Below are positions 1 to 6,590 of a stretch of 34,612 nt of DNA, piece by piece. A program made the translations under genes and the position numbers. Source of the DNA: Olsenella phocaeensis (lineage in GTDB: Bacteria > Actinomycetota > Coriobacteriia > Coriobacteriales > Atopobiaceae); contig NZ_LT635494.1 of assembly GCF_900120385.1 (NCBI RefSeq), forward strand, positions 698,390 through 733,001. Reading direction: 5' to 3'. The notes below the pieces were generated by a model, which saw only the letters and a program-made list of their open reading frames with translations, was not told the origin of the DNA and did not search any database. The first letter of the stretch is position 1. Every line of letters starts with the position of its first letter.

Positions 1-124
1 TCGCGAGGGCGGCTGCGGGCATCGCGAGCGCAGCCACGAGCGAGAGGCCGGCGACGGCCGAGAACGCGGCGGCCCTCAGGTGACGTGGGTGGGTGTGGTT
101 GGTCTTCGGGAAGCGCCTGGCCAT
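1..124 (-). CDS. N-terminus of a secreted protein (partial, cut by window edge)
   Basis: Reading the minus strand from an ATG at 124-122 gives about 41 residues in a typical export signal: a basic start (MARRFPKTN, then further Arg and His), a hydrophobic alanine/leucine-rich stretch (AAAFSAVAGLSLVAALA) and a small-residue tail suited to signal peptidase I. A GGAGG ribosome-binding site sits four bases before the ATG, and the frame stays open to the window edge. The mature protein lies outside the window, so its function cannot be stated. The inverted repeat at 158-175 lies just upstream of the start and may belong to its promoter region. Confidence 0.7.
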   Translation of the reverse strand, partial: MARRFPKTNHTHPRHLRAAAFSAVAGLSLVAALAMPAAALA

Positions 125-157
125 GGTTCCTCCAGCTGTTGCGTCGTGTCTCATCTG

Positions 158-175
158 AGTTTACACAAGTAAACT
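158..175. promoter_or_regulatory. Inverted repeat AGTTTAC-ACAA-GTAAACT upstream of the secreted-protein gene
   Basis: A perfect 7-bp inverted repeat with a 4-bp centre lies about 33 bp upstream of the minus-strand start codon, inside an AT-richer patch. Its size and position fit an operator for a dimeric regulator. No matching regulator is in the window and I do not recognise the site. Confidence 0.35.
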
Positions 176-373
176 TGAGGAATTGCGCGCTGTGGTGCAA
201 AACTGCGCATGGAAGCTCCGAATTGTGGAGAGAAACGACAAAAGCCCAGTTACGCGAAGGGCATACCAGGAATCGTGCGCACTTTTCGTGCAGCAGCCCT
301 CTGGACGGTTCCCGTCCTGCCTCCCAATCGCCCTCGCGTCGCCCGCCAGGGTGTCCGTCGTGTGTCCGCCCGC

Positions 374-874
374 CTATCCCAGCGTACGGTCGTGGTTCAC
401 GGGCGCGTAGAAGAGGCGCGCCACCTCGTCCTGGTCGCGCGTCTGGCCGAGGGCCCACATGGTCTTCGCCACCAGGGCCTCGGTGGTCATGTCATCTGCT
501 CGCAGGATGCCCGGGTGGTCTGCGTATGCTCGACCGACCTCGTATACCCCCAGGTCGAGCCCCTCCTCGGGCACCTGGGTGGTGATGACCAGCGTCCGGC
601 CCGATGCGACCCAGCCATAGATGGCCCGCTGGTAGGCGTTCCCGTCGTACTCGGGTATCCCGCCGATGCCAAAGGTCTCCAGTACCACGGCGTCGTAGTC
701 CCGTCGCAGCAGGTCGAAGATGCTGGGCCTGAGCTCGGGGGTCAGCTTGAGGACGATGACCCTCTCGTCTAGCTCGTGGTAGAAGTCCGGTCGGCGTGTG
801 GGCACGCCCGCTGCCGTCGCGTTCCCGTCCGTGGCCGCCGCACGCTCGCCCCTGCCCACTGCCAGGCAGCGCAT
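374..874 (-). pseudogene. ansA: Truncated type I L-asparaginase, C-terminal half
   Basis: The readable part (FYHELDERVIVLKLTPELRP, then VVLETFGIGGIP, then the tail MTTEALVAKTMWALGQT) matches the C-terminal domain of cytoplasmic type I asparaginases, which hydrolyse asparagine to aspartate and ammonia. Those enzymes are about 330-350 residues long; only about 165 codons remain. The N-terminal catalytic domain with its active-site threonines is missing. A TAG lies directly before the first ATG (874), and the sequence further upstream is unrelated, resembling a transposase fragment. There is no convincing ribosome-binding site. I therefore call it a remnant, probably cut by an insertion or deletion. 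The first 25-30 residues align poorly with asparaginases and may themselves be out of frame. Confidence 0.65.
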
Positions 875-875
875 C

Positions 876-992
876 TAGATGTGTAGAGGCGACGGGCGCT
901 CGGCCGCGCGCCGGAGAGCTCCGCGGCCTGGCTCAGGCCGAACCCCGGCGAGACTGCCTCGAGGGCGAGGGCGACCGTTTTCCTGTCGTGCA
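876..992 (-). pseudogene. Remnant of a helix-turn-helix protein, possibly IS transposase OrfA
   Basis: A minus-strand ATG at 992-990 has a good GGGAGG site before it and starts MHDRKTVALALEAVSPGFGL, followed by SQAAELSGARPSARRLY. This resembles the short N-terminal helix-turn-helix found in IS3-type OrfA and related transposases. After about 39 codons the sequence stops looking like a protein family and meets the asparaginase remnant. No matching downstream transposase is present. The call rests on a short resemblance, so I treat it as a possible IS fragment that replaced the front of the asparaginase gene. Confidence 0.3.
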
Positions 993-1062
993 TGCGAACC
1001 TCCCGAGTTGGGCCGTCCAGCGTCGGTCCAACATTTGGTCCGCACACCCCCGTCACCCCCTT

Positions 1063-1094
1063 GCCCGCATTTCTCACGGAATGCGGGCATTTTT
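1063..1094 (+). terminator. Perfect 9-bp hairpin with T5 tail
   Basis: GCCCGCATT (1063-1071) pairs with AATGCGGGC (1080-1088) around an 8-base loop, followed by five T at 1090-1094. In form this is a rho-independent terminator on the plus strand. No plus-strand gene lies upstream, so it may instead be part of a mobile-element end, since a related hairpin follows at 1127-1152. Confidence 0.45.
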
Positions 1095-1126
1095 GGCAAA
1101 TGGCCTGTTGGCAGGGTGGAAAGACA

Positions 1127-1152
1127 GCATTCTGCGAGAAATGCGGTCTTTT
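1127..1152 (+). terminator. Second, related hairpin with T4 tail
   Basis: GCATT (1127-1131) pairs with AATGC (1140-1144), followed by GGTC and TTTT (1149-1152). It shares the words GCATT, GAGAA and AATGCGG with the hairpin 64 bp to the left, and together they form a larger imperfect inverted repeat. Confidence 0.3.
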
Positions 1153-1176
1153 CCGGCTAGACCGTCTGACCGTTGG

Positions 1177-1215
1177 CCCGCGCAGGCCCGGGCCCCGGAC
1201 CAAGGCCTGCGCGGG
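1177..1215. terminator. 12-bp perfect inverted repeat, terminator-like
   Basis: CCCGCGCAGGCC (1177-1188) pairs exactly with GGCCTGCGCGGG (1204-1215) across a 15-base loop. There is no T-run on either side. It lies just past the end of the rubredoxin-like remnant on the minus strand and may have ended that gene's transcript. Confidence 0.4.
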
Positions 1216-1218
1216 GAG

Positions 1219-1374
1219 CGCCTGCCCCTTGTCGTTCTCGTCAAACACGTCGCCGCACTCAGGGCAGAACTTGGGCGGCTTGGGCTGGTCCTCTGGCACC
1301 CAGCCGCACTTGTCGCAGCGGTAGCTCGGCCCCTCCTCGGGCTTGTGCCGGCACGCTGTTCTCGCTTGGATCTT
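1219..1374 (-). pseudogene. Rubredoxin-like zinc-ribbon remnant
   Basis: One minus-strand frame reads YRCDKCGWVPEDQ, then PPKFCPECGDVFDEN. It has two CxxC knuckles spaced as in rubredoxin and rubrerythrin C-terminal domains, which bind a single iron or zinc. No convincing start codon precedes it and no stop follows at the expected place, because the frame runs on into non-coding sequence. It is most likely the tail of a lost redox gene. Limits are approximate. Confidence 0.35.
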
Positions 1375-1427
1375 GCTCTGCGGCGGCGTTCCAACCACAC
1401 ATGTCGACCTCGGCGCGCGAGAGGGCC

Positions 1428-1539
1428 GAAGTGGGTGGTTGCGCGCGGCTCTCAGGTGAGAGGACCACCCACATCGCACCTGCGGTGGCAGTCAAGTCAC
1501 CCACTTCGCATTCGCGACGGTAATCCAGCCACCCACTTC
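1428..1539. repeat. Modular repeat cluster A (GAAGTGGGTGG / CCACCCACTTC)
   Basis: The cluster contains GAAGTGGGTGGTT (1428-1440), a 22-base loop, a near-complement (1463-1475), then further direct motifs starting at 1497 and 1529, each 32 bp after the previous one (1465, 1497, 1529). It is preceded by the shared leader CGGCGCGCGAGAGGG (from 1411) and followed by a CTCGTGA word. It lies in the gap downstream of the DUF3021 gene. Geometry is identical to clusters B and C. Confidence 0.85.
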
Positions 1540-1565
1540 GCGCTTCTCGTGACAGGTCGCAGTGT

Positions 1566-2066
1566 CTACTCCCGGGAGTTGCGCTTGCGGTATGCCTCGA
1601 GACGTTGGGTGTATGACGCCCCTTGGACGCGGAAGGCGATCGTGAAGCCTGCGGTGATGGCCGTGAGCAGGACCAGGTAGAGGAACGTGAAGCTCGCCCA
1701 TGCGCCGGCGTTCTCTGTCGGGAACCACCCGCCAAGGAAGGAGCACGCCGCCAGCACGAGGTAATAGCTGAGCCCGAAGCCCGCGACGCGCACGGGATAG
1801 CTGGGCTTGGTGAGCACGGAGTAGCCAAACCACAGCTGTTGCAGGATGCCGCCGGCCAAGCCTGCGGCGATGGCAGAGGCGCACCAGCTCAACCCTTGGT
1901 TCCAACGCCCCGCGATGGCTTCGGTCCCGCACGCCGCAAGCAGCATCAGCACGGACACCATGCTGCCCGCCGCCAGCCCCCTGAGAGCCATGTGCCAGAT
2001 TCCCCGCTTGGACTCCTCGTCATAGATTCCGACATCTTTGTGATGGTGACGTGTCTTCTCGCCCAT
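1566..2066 (-). CDS. DUF3021-family membrane protein, partner of LytTR regulator
   Basis: This 166-residue protein has a charged N-terminus (about 1-25) and four predicted membrane segments near residues 27-48, 62-82, 92-114 and 122-146, followed by a basic tail. Size and topology match DUF3021 proteins, which are encoded beside stand-alone LytTR regulators and in studied cases hold the regulator in check at the membrane. The ATG at 2066 was chosen because the conserved part begins there and an AGGGGAAC site precedes it; in-frame codons further upstream run through the LytTR gene. It follows the LytTR gene by 29 bp on the same strand, so the two form an operon. The signal it senses cannot be read from sequence. 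Confidence 0.75.
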   Translation of the reverse strand: MGEKTRHHHKDVGIYDEESKRGIWHMALRGLAAGSMVSVLMLLAACGTEAIAGRWNQGLSWCASAIAAGLAGGILQQLWFGYSVLTKPSYPVRVAGFGLSYYLVLAACSFLGGWFPTENAGAWASFTFLYLVLLTAITAGFTIAFRVQGASYTQRLEAYRKRNSRE

Positions 2067-2095
2067 TGTTCCCCTGCCTTTCTTTGGACCCTTCG

Positions 2096-2557
2096 CTAGC
2101 TGCGACGCGGATTGCTTCCTAGGAGCCTCTTTATGTTCGGTACATAGGTGCGCGTCACCAGGACGTCCGTACCACCCTCCAGGCGAAGCAGGAGACGGCG
2201 GTTGAGCTCGGGCCTGATCGAGACGACCTTGTCGAAGTTGACCAGCACCTGCTTGGACGCGCGGATGACGGGGCTTCCCCGCAAGGCCTCCTCCAGCTCG
2301 TAAAGCCTGAGGGGGCTTTCGAGCTCGGAGCCGTCGGTGGTGCGAACGAGGACCAGGTTGGCTCGTACCTCGATGAGCAACAGCTCGTCGAGCGGAATCG
2401 GCCTGCGAACAATCGAACCCGGTTCGAACCCCACGACCATCTGTCCGAATGATTGGAGCCTGCCTACCAGCTGGGCGGCGTCCTGGTCTCCTGGTGCGCT
2501 CGTCACCAGAACGTCGATTTCGTCCTGCCCCTCTCGCTCGATGTGTCTGACGTTCAT
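2096..2557 (-). CDS. LytTR-domain DNA-binding regulator
   Basis: A 153-residue protein without a receiver domain. The LytTR DNA-binding domain covers roughly residues 55-150: LDELLLIEVRANLVLVRT, then LYELEEAL, then the typical VRASKQVLVN-like segment (here VIRASKQVLVNFDKVVSI) and the C-terminal VTRTYVPNIKRLL. LytTR proteins bind direct repeats in promoters, and those paired with DUF3021 proteins commonly control their own operon. The start at 2557 is set by a GGAGG site (ACGGAGGGGCG-ATG). The first 50 residues are a short dimer-like region seen in other stand-alone members. It is cotranscribed with the DUF3021 gene downstream. Target genes are unknown. Confidence 0.85.
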   Translation of the reverse strand: MNVRHIEREGQDEIDVLVTSAPGDQDAAQLVGRLQSFGQMVVGFEPGSIVRRPIPLDELLLIEVRANLVLVRTTDGSELESPLRLYELEEALRGSPVIRASKQVLVNFDKVVSIRPELNRRLLLRLEGGTDVLVTRTYVPNIKRLLGSNPRRS

Positions 2558-3186
2558 CGCCCCTCCGTGTCGTCCTAGCCTTGCCGCATCTCGAGCATAT
2601 GGGATGGACGGCGAGGTGGATGGTTGGTGCAGCCAAGTTGCACGAAGCGGGTGGCGTGTTGCCCGTCCGGTGTCCAATGGCATGCGCTTGGCGCGCGAGA
2701 GGGTCGAAATGGGTGGTTGGAACGCGGGAAAAGGTGAGAGAACCACTCACTTCGGACCCGAGGCGGCAACTCAGCCACCCACATCGGCGTCGGCGCGCGA
2801 GAGGGTCGAAGTGGGTGGTTGCGGGAGCCTTCGGGGCGAGAGAACCACCCACTTCGGGCCTGCGGTGGCAACCCAGCCACCCACATCACTCCTCTCGCGG
2901 CTCGTGATAAGTGGCGGGTGAATCGAGCGCACCGCCTTCGGATTGCACGGGGCGCAGACTGCCTGTTTTGAATCCGATTTGGCAGCTTCGTGCAAGTTAA
3001 CGGCCGAATTGAGGACGCCTTGTGGATTATTGAGGCCACTTTGGCTCGTCGGGTGGCCGCAACGCTGATCTTGCGCCCTTCTCACCCTCATGTACCTGCG
3101 GGTCTTGCAGCTGCACGAACTCTCCGGCAGCTGCCTGCCAGCCAAGAGTGGGTTTGGCGCGAGTTTCGAACGGTACCCTTCGCGAC
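2558..3186. other. Intergenic stretch holding repeat cluster B and a plain leader
   Basis: The first 130 bp are the likely promoter region of the minus-strand LytTR gene. Repeat cluster B occupies 2690-2910. The remaining 270 bp before the nuclease-like gene show no gene and no clear promoter hexamers. Confidence 0.5.
2706..2887. repeat. Modular repeat cluster B, two 80-bp units 102 bp apart
   Basis: Units start at 2706 and 2808. Each has GAARTGGGTGGTT, a 22-base loop, the complementary AACCAC(C/T)CACTTC (2741-2753 and 2843-2855), a 21-base spacer and a further CCACCCACATC (2775-2785 and 2877-2887). In the second unit the 13-bp stem is perfect. Both units carry the leader GCGCGCGAGAGGGTC, and the right edge has CCTCTCGCGG, so the cluster ends in short inverted repeats. 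It lies between the LytTR promoter and the nuclease-like gene. Confidence 0.9.
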
Positions 3187-4176
3187 ATGTTTACGTTCAT
3201 TTCTCATAACAGCTCCCGGGCGTATTGGCTCACGAGGCGCCACGACGGGGGTGGTCTGCCCATCGCCTGTGACGTGAGCCTGGCAGACGCGACTGCGTCG
3301 GCGCGCGAGGTGAGACGGGCAATAGTGGCACTCAGGGGTCGCAACCCACTTCATGCCGCGCTCGGGCAAAAGCTCGACATTCTCGTGCCTTCGTCCAACG
3401 GGCGTCACCCCTGTGCGGACGTGCGCATGCACCTCTGCAAAAGAAGTCTGCCGGAGGGGTCGTTCGCGGCACTTTCTCCGGACGTCCTCGTCGCCTCGCC
3501 GGAGCTTTGCTTTCTACAGATGGCGGAGTCGCTTGACGTTCTAGGGGAAGTGGTCGAGCTTGGGTTCGAACTCTGTGGCACCTACGCCTTTGGGCCCGAC
3601 GGCAGGACGCTCGCGGGAAGCCGGCCTCCCCTGACGAGCGTCGCTCGCATCGCCGGCTATCTTGACCGTTGCGCTGGGGTGCGGGGCGTCGCGAAGGCTC
3701 GCTCGGCGCTGCGCTGGGTGATGGACGGGTCGGCGTCGCCCATGGAGACGCTCCTTGCCATGGAGCTGGGAATGCCCAAGCGCCTGGGCGGGAGGGGCTT
3801 CCCACCGTTTGTCGTCAATCGACGCATCGAGCTGCCAGACGAGCACCTGCGCGGGCTGGCGCAGCGCTCACGCGTCTACGTCGACCTGCTCTTCGAGCAT
3901 CAGGGGTTGTGCCTGGAGTTCGATAGCTTCGAGCACCACGGGGGCAGGGAGGAGTATGACAACACGCAGGCACGAGCCAACGCGCTGCGTTCCATGGGAC
4001 TGCGTGTCAACTCGATAACCTACGGCCAGGTTGCCTCGCTCGCACGCTTCGACGATTTGGTGTGGGGCCTCGAGACGCAGTTGGGGCTTCGGCATAGGCC
4101 GTGCGGGGACTCGACGAGGGCTCGTCAGCGCGAATTGCACGCGCTTCTCGCCGACGTGCGCAGGAGGCACTTCTAG
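3187..4176 (+). CDS. Protein with Vsr/DUF559-type PD-(D/E)XK nuclease-like C-terminus
   Basis: Taken from the ATG at 3187 the protein has 329 residues; a GTG at 3148 would add 13, but neither start has a good ribosome-binding site. The N-terminal 200 residues are not recognised beyond a resemblance to AbiEi-like, winged-helix-containing proteins common in this class. Around residues 225-285 the pattern YVDLLFEHQGLCLEFDSFEHH, then RANALRSMGLRVNSITYGQV matches the Vsr/DUF559 endonuclease core: aspartate, then ExD, then the arginine-led helix and final strand. In those families the acidic residues bind metal and cut DNA; activity here is inferred. Codon choice is less biased than in the purine genes. 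The gene stands alone and is bracketed by repeat clusters B and C, 300 bp upstream and 53 bp downstream. It could be an antitoxin-type regulator, a solitary nuclease or a repeat-associated enzyme. Confidence 0.6.
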   Translation: MFTFISHNSSRAYWLTRRHDGGGLPIACDVSLADATASAREVRRAIVALRGRNPLHAALGQKLDILVPSSNGRHPCADVRMHLCKRSLPEGSFAALSPDVLVASPELCFLQMAESLDVLGEVVELGFELCGTYAFGPDGRTLAGSRPPLTSVARIAGYLDRCAGVRGVAKARSALRWVMDGSASPMETLLAMELGMPKRLGGRGFPPFVVNRRIELPDEHLRGLAQRSRVYVDLLFEHQGLCLEFDSFEHHGGREEYDNTQARANALRSMGLRVNSITYGQVASLARFDDLVWGLETQLGLRHRPCGDSTRARQRELHALLADVRRRHF

Positions 4177-4229
4177 CGTCGTTTTGCAAGGCAACGGGAC
4201 CCACATCGTCCCCGGTGCGCAAGACATTC

Positions 4230-4411
4230 GAAGTGGGTGGTTGGAACGCGGGAAAAGGCGAGAGAACCACCCACTTCGGGCTTGCGGCGGCATATCGCCC
4301 ACCCACATCGGCGTCGGCGCGCGAGAGGGTCGAAGTGGGTGGTTGCATGCGGCTCTCAGGCGAGAGAAGCACCCACTTCGGGCCTGCGGTGGCAACTCAG
4401 CCACCCACTTC
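4230..4411. repeat. Modular repeat cluster C, two 80-bp units 102 bp apart
   Basis: Units begin at 4230 and 4332, the same 102-bp step as cluster B. Stems are 4230-4242 with 4265-4277 (perfect 13 bp) and 4332-4344 with 4367-4379 (near-perfect), both with 22-base loops. Extra motifs follow after 21-base spacers at 4299-4309 and 4401-4411. The 22 bases between units are the same leader as in cluster B. It starts 53 bp after the stop of the nuclease-like gene and continues into the 32-bp tandem array. Confidence 0.9.
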
Positions 4412-4475
4412 GATCACGTGACGGCACCACGGCCACCCACTTCGATCACGTGACGGCACCACGGCCACCCACTTC
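4401..4475. repeat. 32-bp tandem repeat, 2.3 copies, with CACGTG core
   Basis: Two exact 32-bp copies (4401-4432 and 4433-4464) are followed by the first bases of a third (from 4465). Each is the CCACCCACTTC motif plus a 21-base spacer that contains the palindrome ATCACGTGA. The 32-bp step is also the spacing between direct motifs in clusters A, B and C, so this looks like an expansion of the same element with a changed spacer. It lies 40 bp past the stop codon of the M20 hydrolase gene on the opposite strand. Confidence 0.9.
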
Positions 4476-4514
4476 GCGCCTGCGGCGGCGGGATTCGTCG
4501 ACGCAGGCGCGCAG

Positions 4515-5900
4515 CTACCAGAGCGCCCGCCTGGCAAGCTCGCAGAGCACCGCGCGCACGCGCTCGAGGTCCGCCAACGGTACGTACTCGTTGGGCTTGT
4601 GCGCCATCTCGAGCTCGCCCGGCCCGTAAGAGACGCAGTCGCGGTTCCCGCAGGTTCCCGCCACGACGGCGCCATCGGTGTAGCCGGTGAACACGTCGAT
4701 GCCCGCCTTGGCCCCCGTGACCTCGGCGGAAGCCTCCTGCAGGAGCGCGAGCAGTCCGGACTGGGGGTTTGCCTCGATGGGAGGGCGGTCCCCGGTCACC
4801 TCGTAGCTGCCGACACAGCCTGGCACGGCCCTCTCGGCCGCACGAAGGGCGTCCGTCACGATGCCACTGGCAGAGTCGGTGCCCGCAGGAGGCACGAGCC
4901 GCATGTCAATCCACACATGGCAGTCGTCGGGTACCACGTAGGGCCGGTAGCCACCCTCTATCTGTCCGAAGGTCACGGTGGAAGCGCCGAGGTCGGGATG
5001 CCTCTCCAGTGCCGCCACGGCCGAGCGTATGCGCACGACCGCCTCGGCGGCAGCGGCGACGGCGTCCGCCCCGCGCCAGGGCGTGCTCGCGTGTGCGGTG
5101 ACACCGCGCAGCTCGAGCTCGAACCAGCTGCGGCCCTTGTGTGCCATGCGCGCCTTGCCGCCCGTTGGCTCCGTGTCCAGCACCCAGTCGGTACCGCCCA
5201 CCCATCCGGTGGCGATCGCGGCCTCGATGCCGCGCATGAAGTCCTCCTCATCAACCGTGCAGAGCAGCGTCATGCGGCGGCGGGGGAGGCGTCCCCTCAG
5301 CGCGACCTCGTCGAGGGCGCTCCCAAAGGCAAGCATCGCGCAGGCAAGGCCGCCCTTCATGTCACAGGAGCCGCGGCCATAGAGCCGCCCGTCAAGTACC
5401 CTCGCCCCCAGGGCGGGGGTCTCGTCGTCCCAGCCATCCCCCAGGACGACGGTGTCCTGGTGACAGCAGTAGACGAGCCCCGGCAGGCCTTCGGTCGTGG
5501 CCTCGTCGTCAGGCGAGAGCCCCGTCACCTCCGTGCCCGTGGCATCATGCTCACCCGCGGCGGGAATCACGGCCCTCAGGCAGGGCCGGCCGGGAAGCGC
5601 CTCGAGCTCTTCGAGGAAGACGTGGCCCAGTACCTCGCGCCCGCCCTTGCCGGCAAGCTCGCGCGCCCGTCCGATGCGACTTTCGAGCCAGCCGCGTACG
5701 AAGCCCTCGACTTCGCCCTCGAAGGCGCCAGGGTCGCTGCTGTCGATCCTCACGAGCGCCTGGGTGAGCCCGACCACGTCGTTCGTGCTGCGGTCCGTGC
5801 CCTTGTCCGCGCTGGCGTTGGCATCCGCATAAGCGCCAGCGCCGGCGACCTGCGCCAGCAAGTCTCCCTTGTCTTCTCCAACCATGACGTCCCGAGCCAT
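4515..5900 (-). CDS. M20-family metallohydrolase (ArgE/DapE/YgeY type)
   Basis: This 461-residue protein has the M20 dinuclear-metal ligands in order: HQD (His147, Asp149), GRGSCDMKGG (Asp180), VDEED (Glu218, Glu219), DTEPT (Glu244) and a C-terminal His434 in MAHKPNEY. His270, in TAHAS, lies in the dimerisation lid. Such enzymes cleave amide bonds of N-acyl amino acids, peptides or carbamoyl compounds. The ATG at 5900 has GGGAGG eight bases upstream; an upstream GTG at 5909 abuts that site and is unlikely. The segment near residues 95-140 looks like a family-atypical insertion. It follows the YheO-type regulator by 39 bp on the same strand, and it sits beside ssnA/ygfK as ygeY does in E. coli. 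A role in breaking purine-derived carbamoyl compounds is plausible, but sequence identity to YgeY is not obvious. Confidence 0.75.
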   Translation of the reverse strand: MARDVMVGEDKGDLLAQVAGAGAYADANASADKGTDRSTNDVVGLTQALVRIDSSDPGAFEGEVEGFVRGWLESRIGRARELAGKGGREVLGHVFLEELEALPGRPCLRAVIPAAGEHDATGTEVTGLSPDDEATTEGLPGLVYCCHQDTVVLGDGWDDETPALGARVLDGRLYGRGSCDMKGGLACAMLAFGSALDEVALRGRLPRRRMTLLCTVDEEDFMRGIEAAIATGWVGGTDWVLDTEPTGGKARMAHKGRSWFELELRGVTAHASTPWRGADAVAAAAEAVVRIRSAVAALERHPDLGASTVTFGQIEGGYRPYVVPDDCHVWIDMRLVPPAGTDSASGIVTDALRAAERAVPGCVGSYEVTGDRPPIEANPQSGLLALLQEASAEVTGAKAGIDVFTGYTDGAVVAGTCGNRDCVSYGPGELEMAHKPNEYVPLADLERVRAVLCELARRALW

Positions 5901-5939
5901 GCGGCCCACCTCCCGGAAGGCGATCGCCTCGAGCCCGGG

Positions 5940-6590
5940 CTACCCCTGCGCCTGGGCCTTGGCCTCGTCCATGTAGCTGTACAGGGTGTACTTCGAGATG
6001 CCGAAGTAGTTGCAGACCTTCTGGCCCGACTTGGTGACCAGGAAGGCGCCGGAGTCGTTGAGGAAGCCGATTGCCTTGACCTTGTCCTCCTTGGTCATGA
6101 GGGTGACGGGCTTGCCCACGACCCGCACGCTCTGCTCGATGAGCTCGTCCAGGAGTTCGGTCACGCTCTGGGGGATGGGCTCGGGGTCTGCCGCACCCTG
6201 CGCGGCGACGGCGGTGAGCGACTCCAGCTCGTGACGTGCGGCAAGGAGCATGGTGATGTCGTAGTTGATGGCAAAGATGCCGTCCACCTCGCCGTCCTCG
6301 CCGCGCAGGAAGATGGTGGACGACTTCAGGATCTTGCCGTCCTCGGTCTTGGTGAGGTAGGCGAGCCGGTCCTCGACGGGGTTGCGGCGGTCGTGCAGTG
6401 CCTCGAGCACGACATGCGAGGGGCCGTCTCCCACCGCACGGCCCGACACATGGCCGTTCTCGATGGCGACGATGGTGCTCGAGGGGTTGTCGGCCGAGAG
6501 GTCGTGGATGACCACCTCGCAGCCCGGTCCGAACTGGGTCGCGATGCCATGTGCGAGGGAGCGGCAGAACTCGATGTCCTGTGCACGCAT
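5940..6590 (-). CDS. YheO/DauR-family PAS-HTH transcriptional regulator
   Basis: This 216-residue protein has the two parts of the YheO family. A PAS-like sensor covers residues 1-125 (CEVVIHDLS, SSTIVAIENGHVSGR, LKSSTIFLRGEDGEVDGIFAINYDIT). A C-terminal helix-turn-helix follows at about 165-212 (KEDKVKAIGFLNDSGAFLVTKSG, then VCNYFGISKYTLYSYM). Members such as DauR respond to small molecules and control nearby catabolic genes. The start at 6590 is fixed by GGAGG five bases before the ATG; the frame extends upstream without a better start. It is divergent from ssnA, and the 454-bp gap carries the CGTTAT-N12-ATAACG palindrome. It is the best candidate in the window to control the purine genes, although no contact between them is shown. 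Confidence 0.85.
   Translation of the reverse strand: MRAQDIEFCRSLAHGIATQFGPGCEVVIHDLSADNPSSTIVAIENGHVSGRAVGDGPSHVVLEALHDRRNPVEDRLAYLTKTEDGKILKSSTIFLRGEDGEVDGIFAINYDITMLLAARHELESLTAVAAQGAADPEPIPQSVTELLDELIEQSVRVVGKPVTLMTKEDKVKAIGFLNDSGAFLVTKSGQKVCNYFGISKYTLYSYMDEAKAQAQG

Larger units (their letters stand above)
993..1565. other. Non-coding or decayed stretch with hairpins and repeats
   Basis: No intact gene is evident here. The stretch holds two related hairpins with T-tails (1063-1094, 1127-1152), a 12-bp inverted repeat (1177-1215), a short minus-strand rubredoxin-like zinc-ribbon remnant (about 1219-1374), and one copy of the modular GAAGTGGGTGG repeat (1428-1539). Long open frames in this area are by-products of high GC content. 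Confidence 0.5.

Noticed and set aside
3320-3352. GTGGCACTCAG...CCCACTTC inside the nuclease-like gene, similar to a repeat spacer and motif
   Set aside because: Spacing differs from the fixed geometry and the codons fit the protein, so chance similarity is more likely.
4369-4475. Regular 11-bp motif with 21-bp spacers, CRISPR-like at first sight
   Set aside because: The repeat is too short, the spacers are alike or identical, motifs also occur in inverted orientation, and no cas genes are present.
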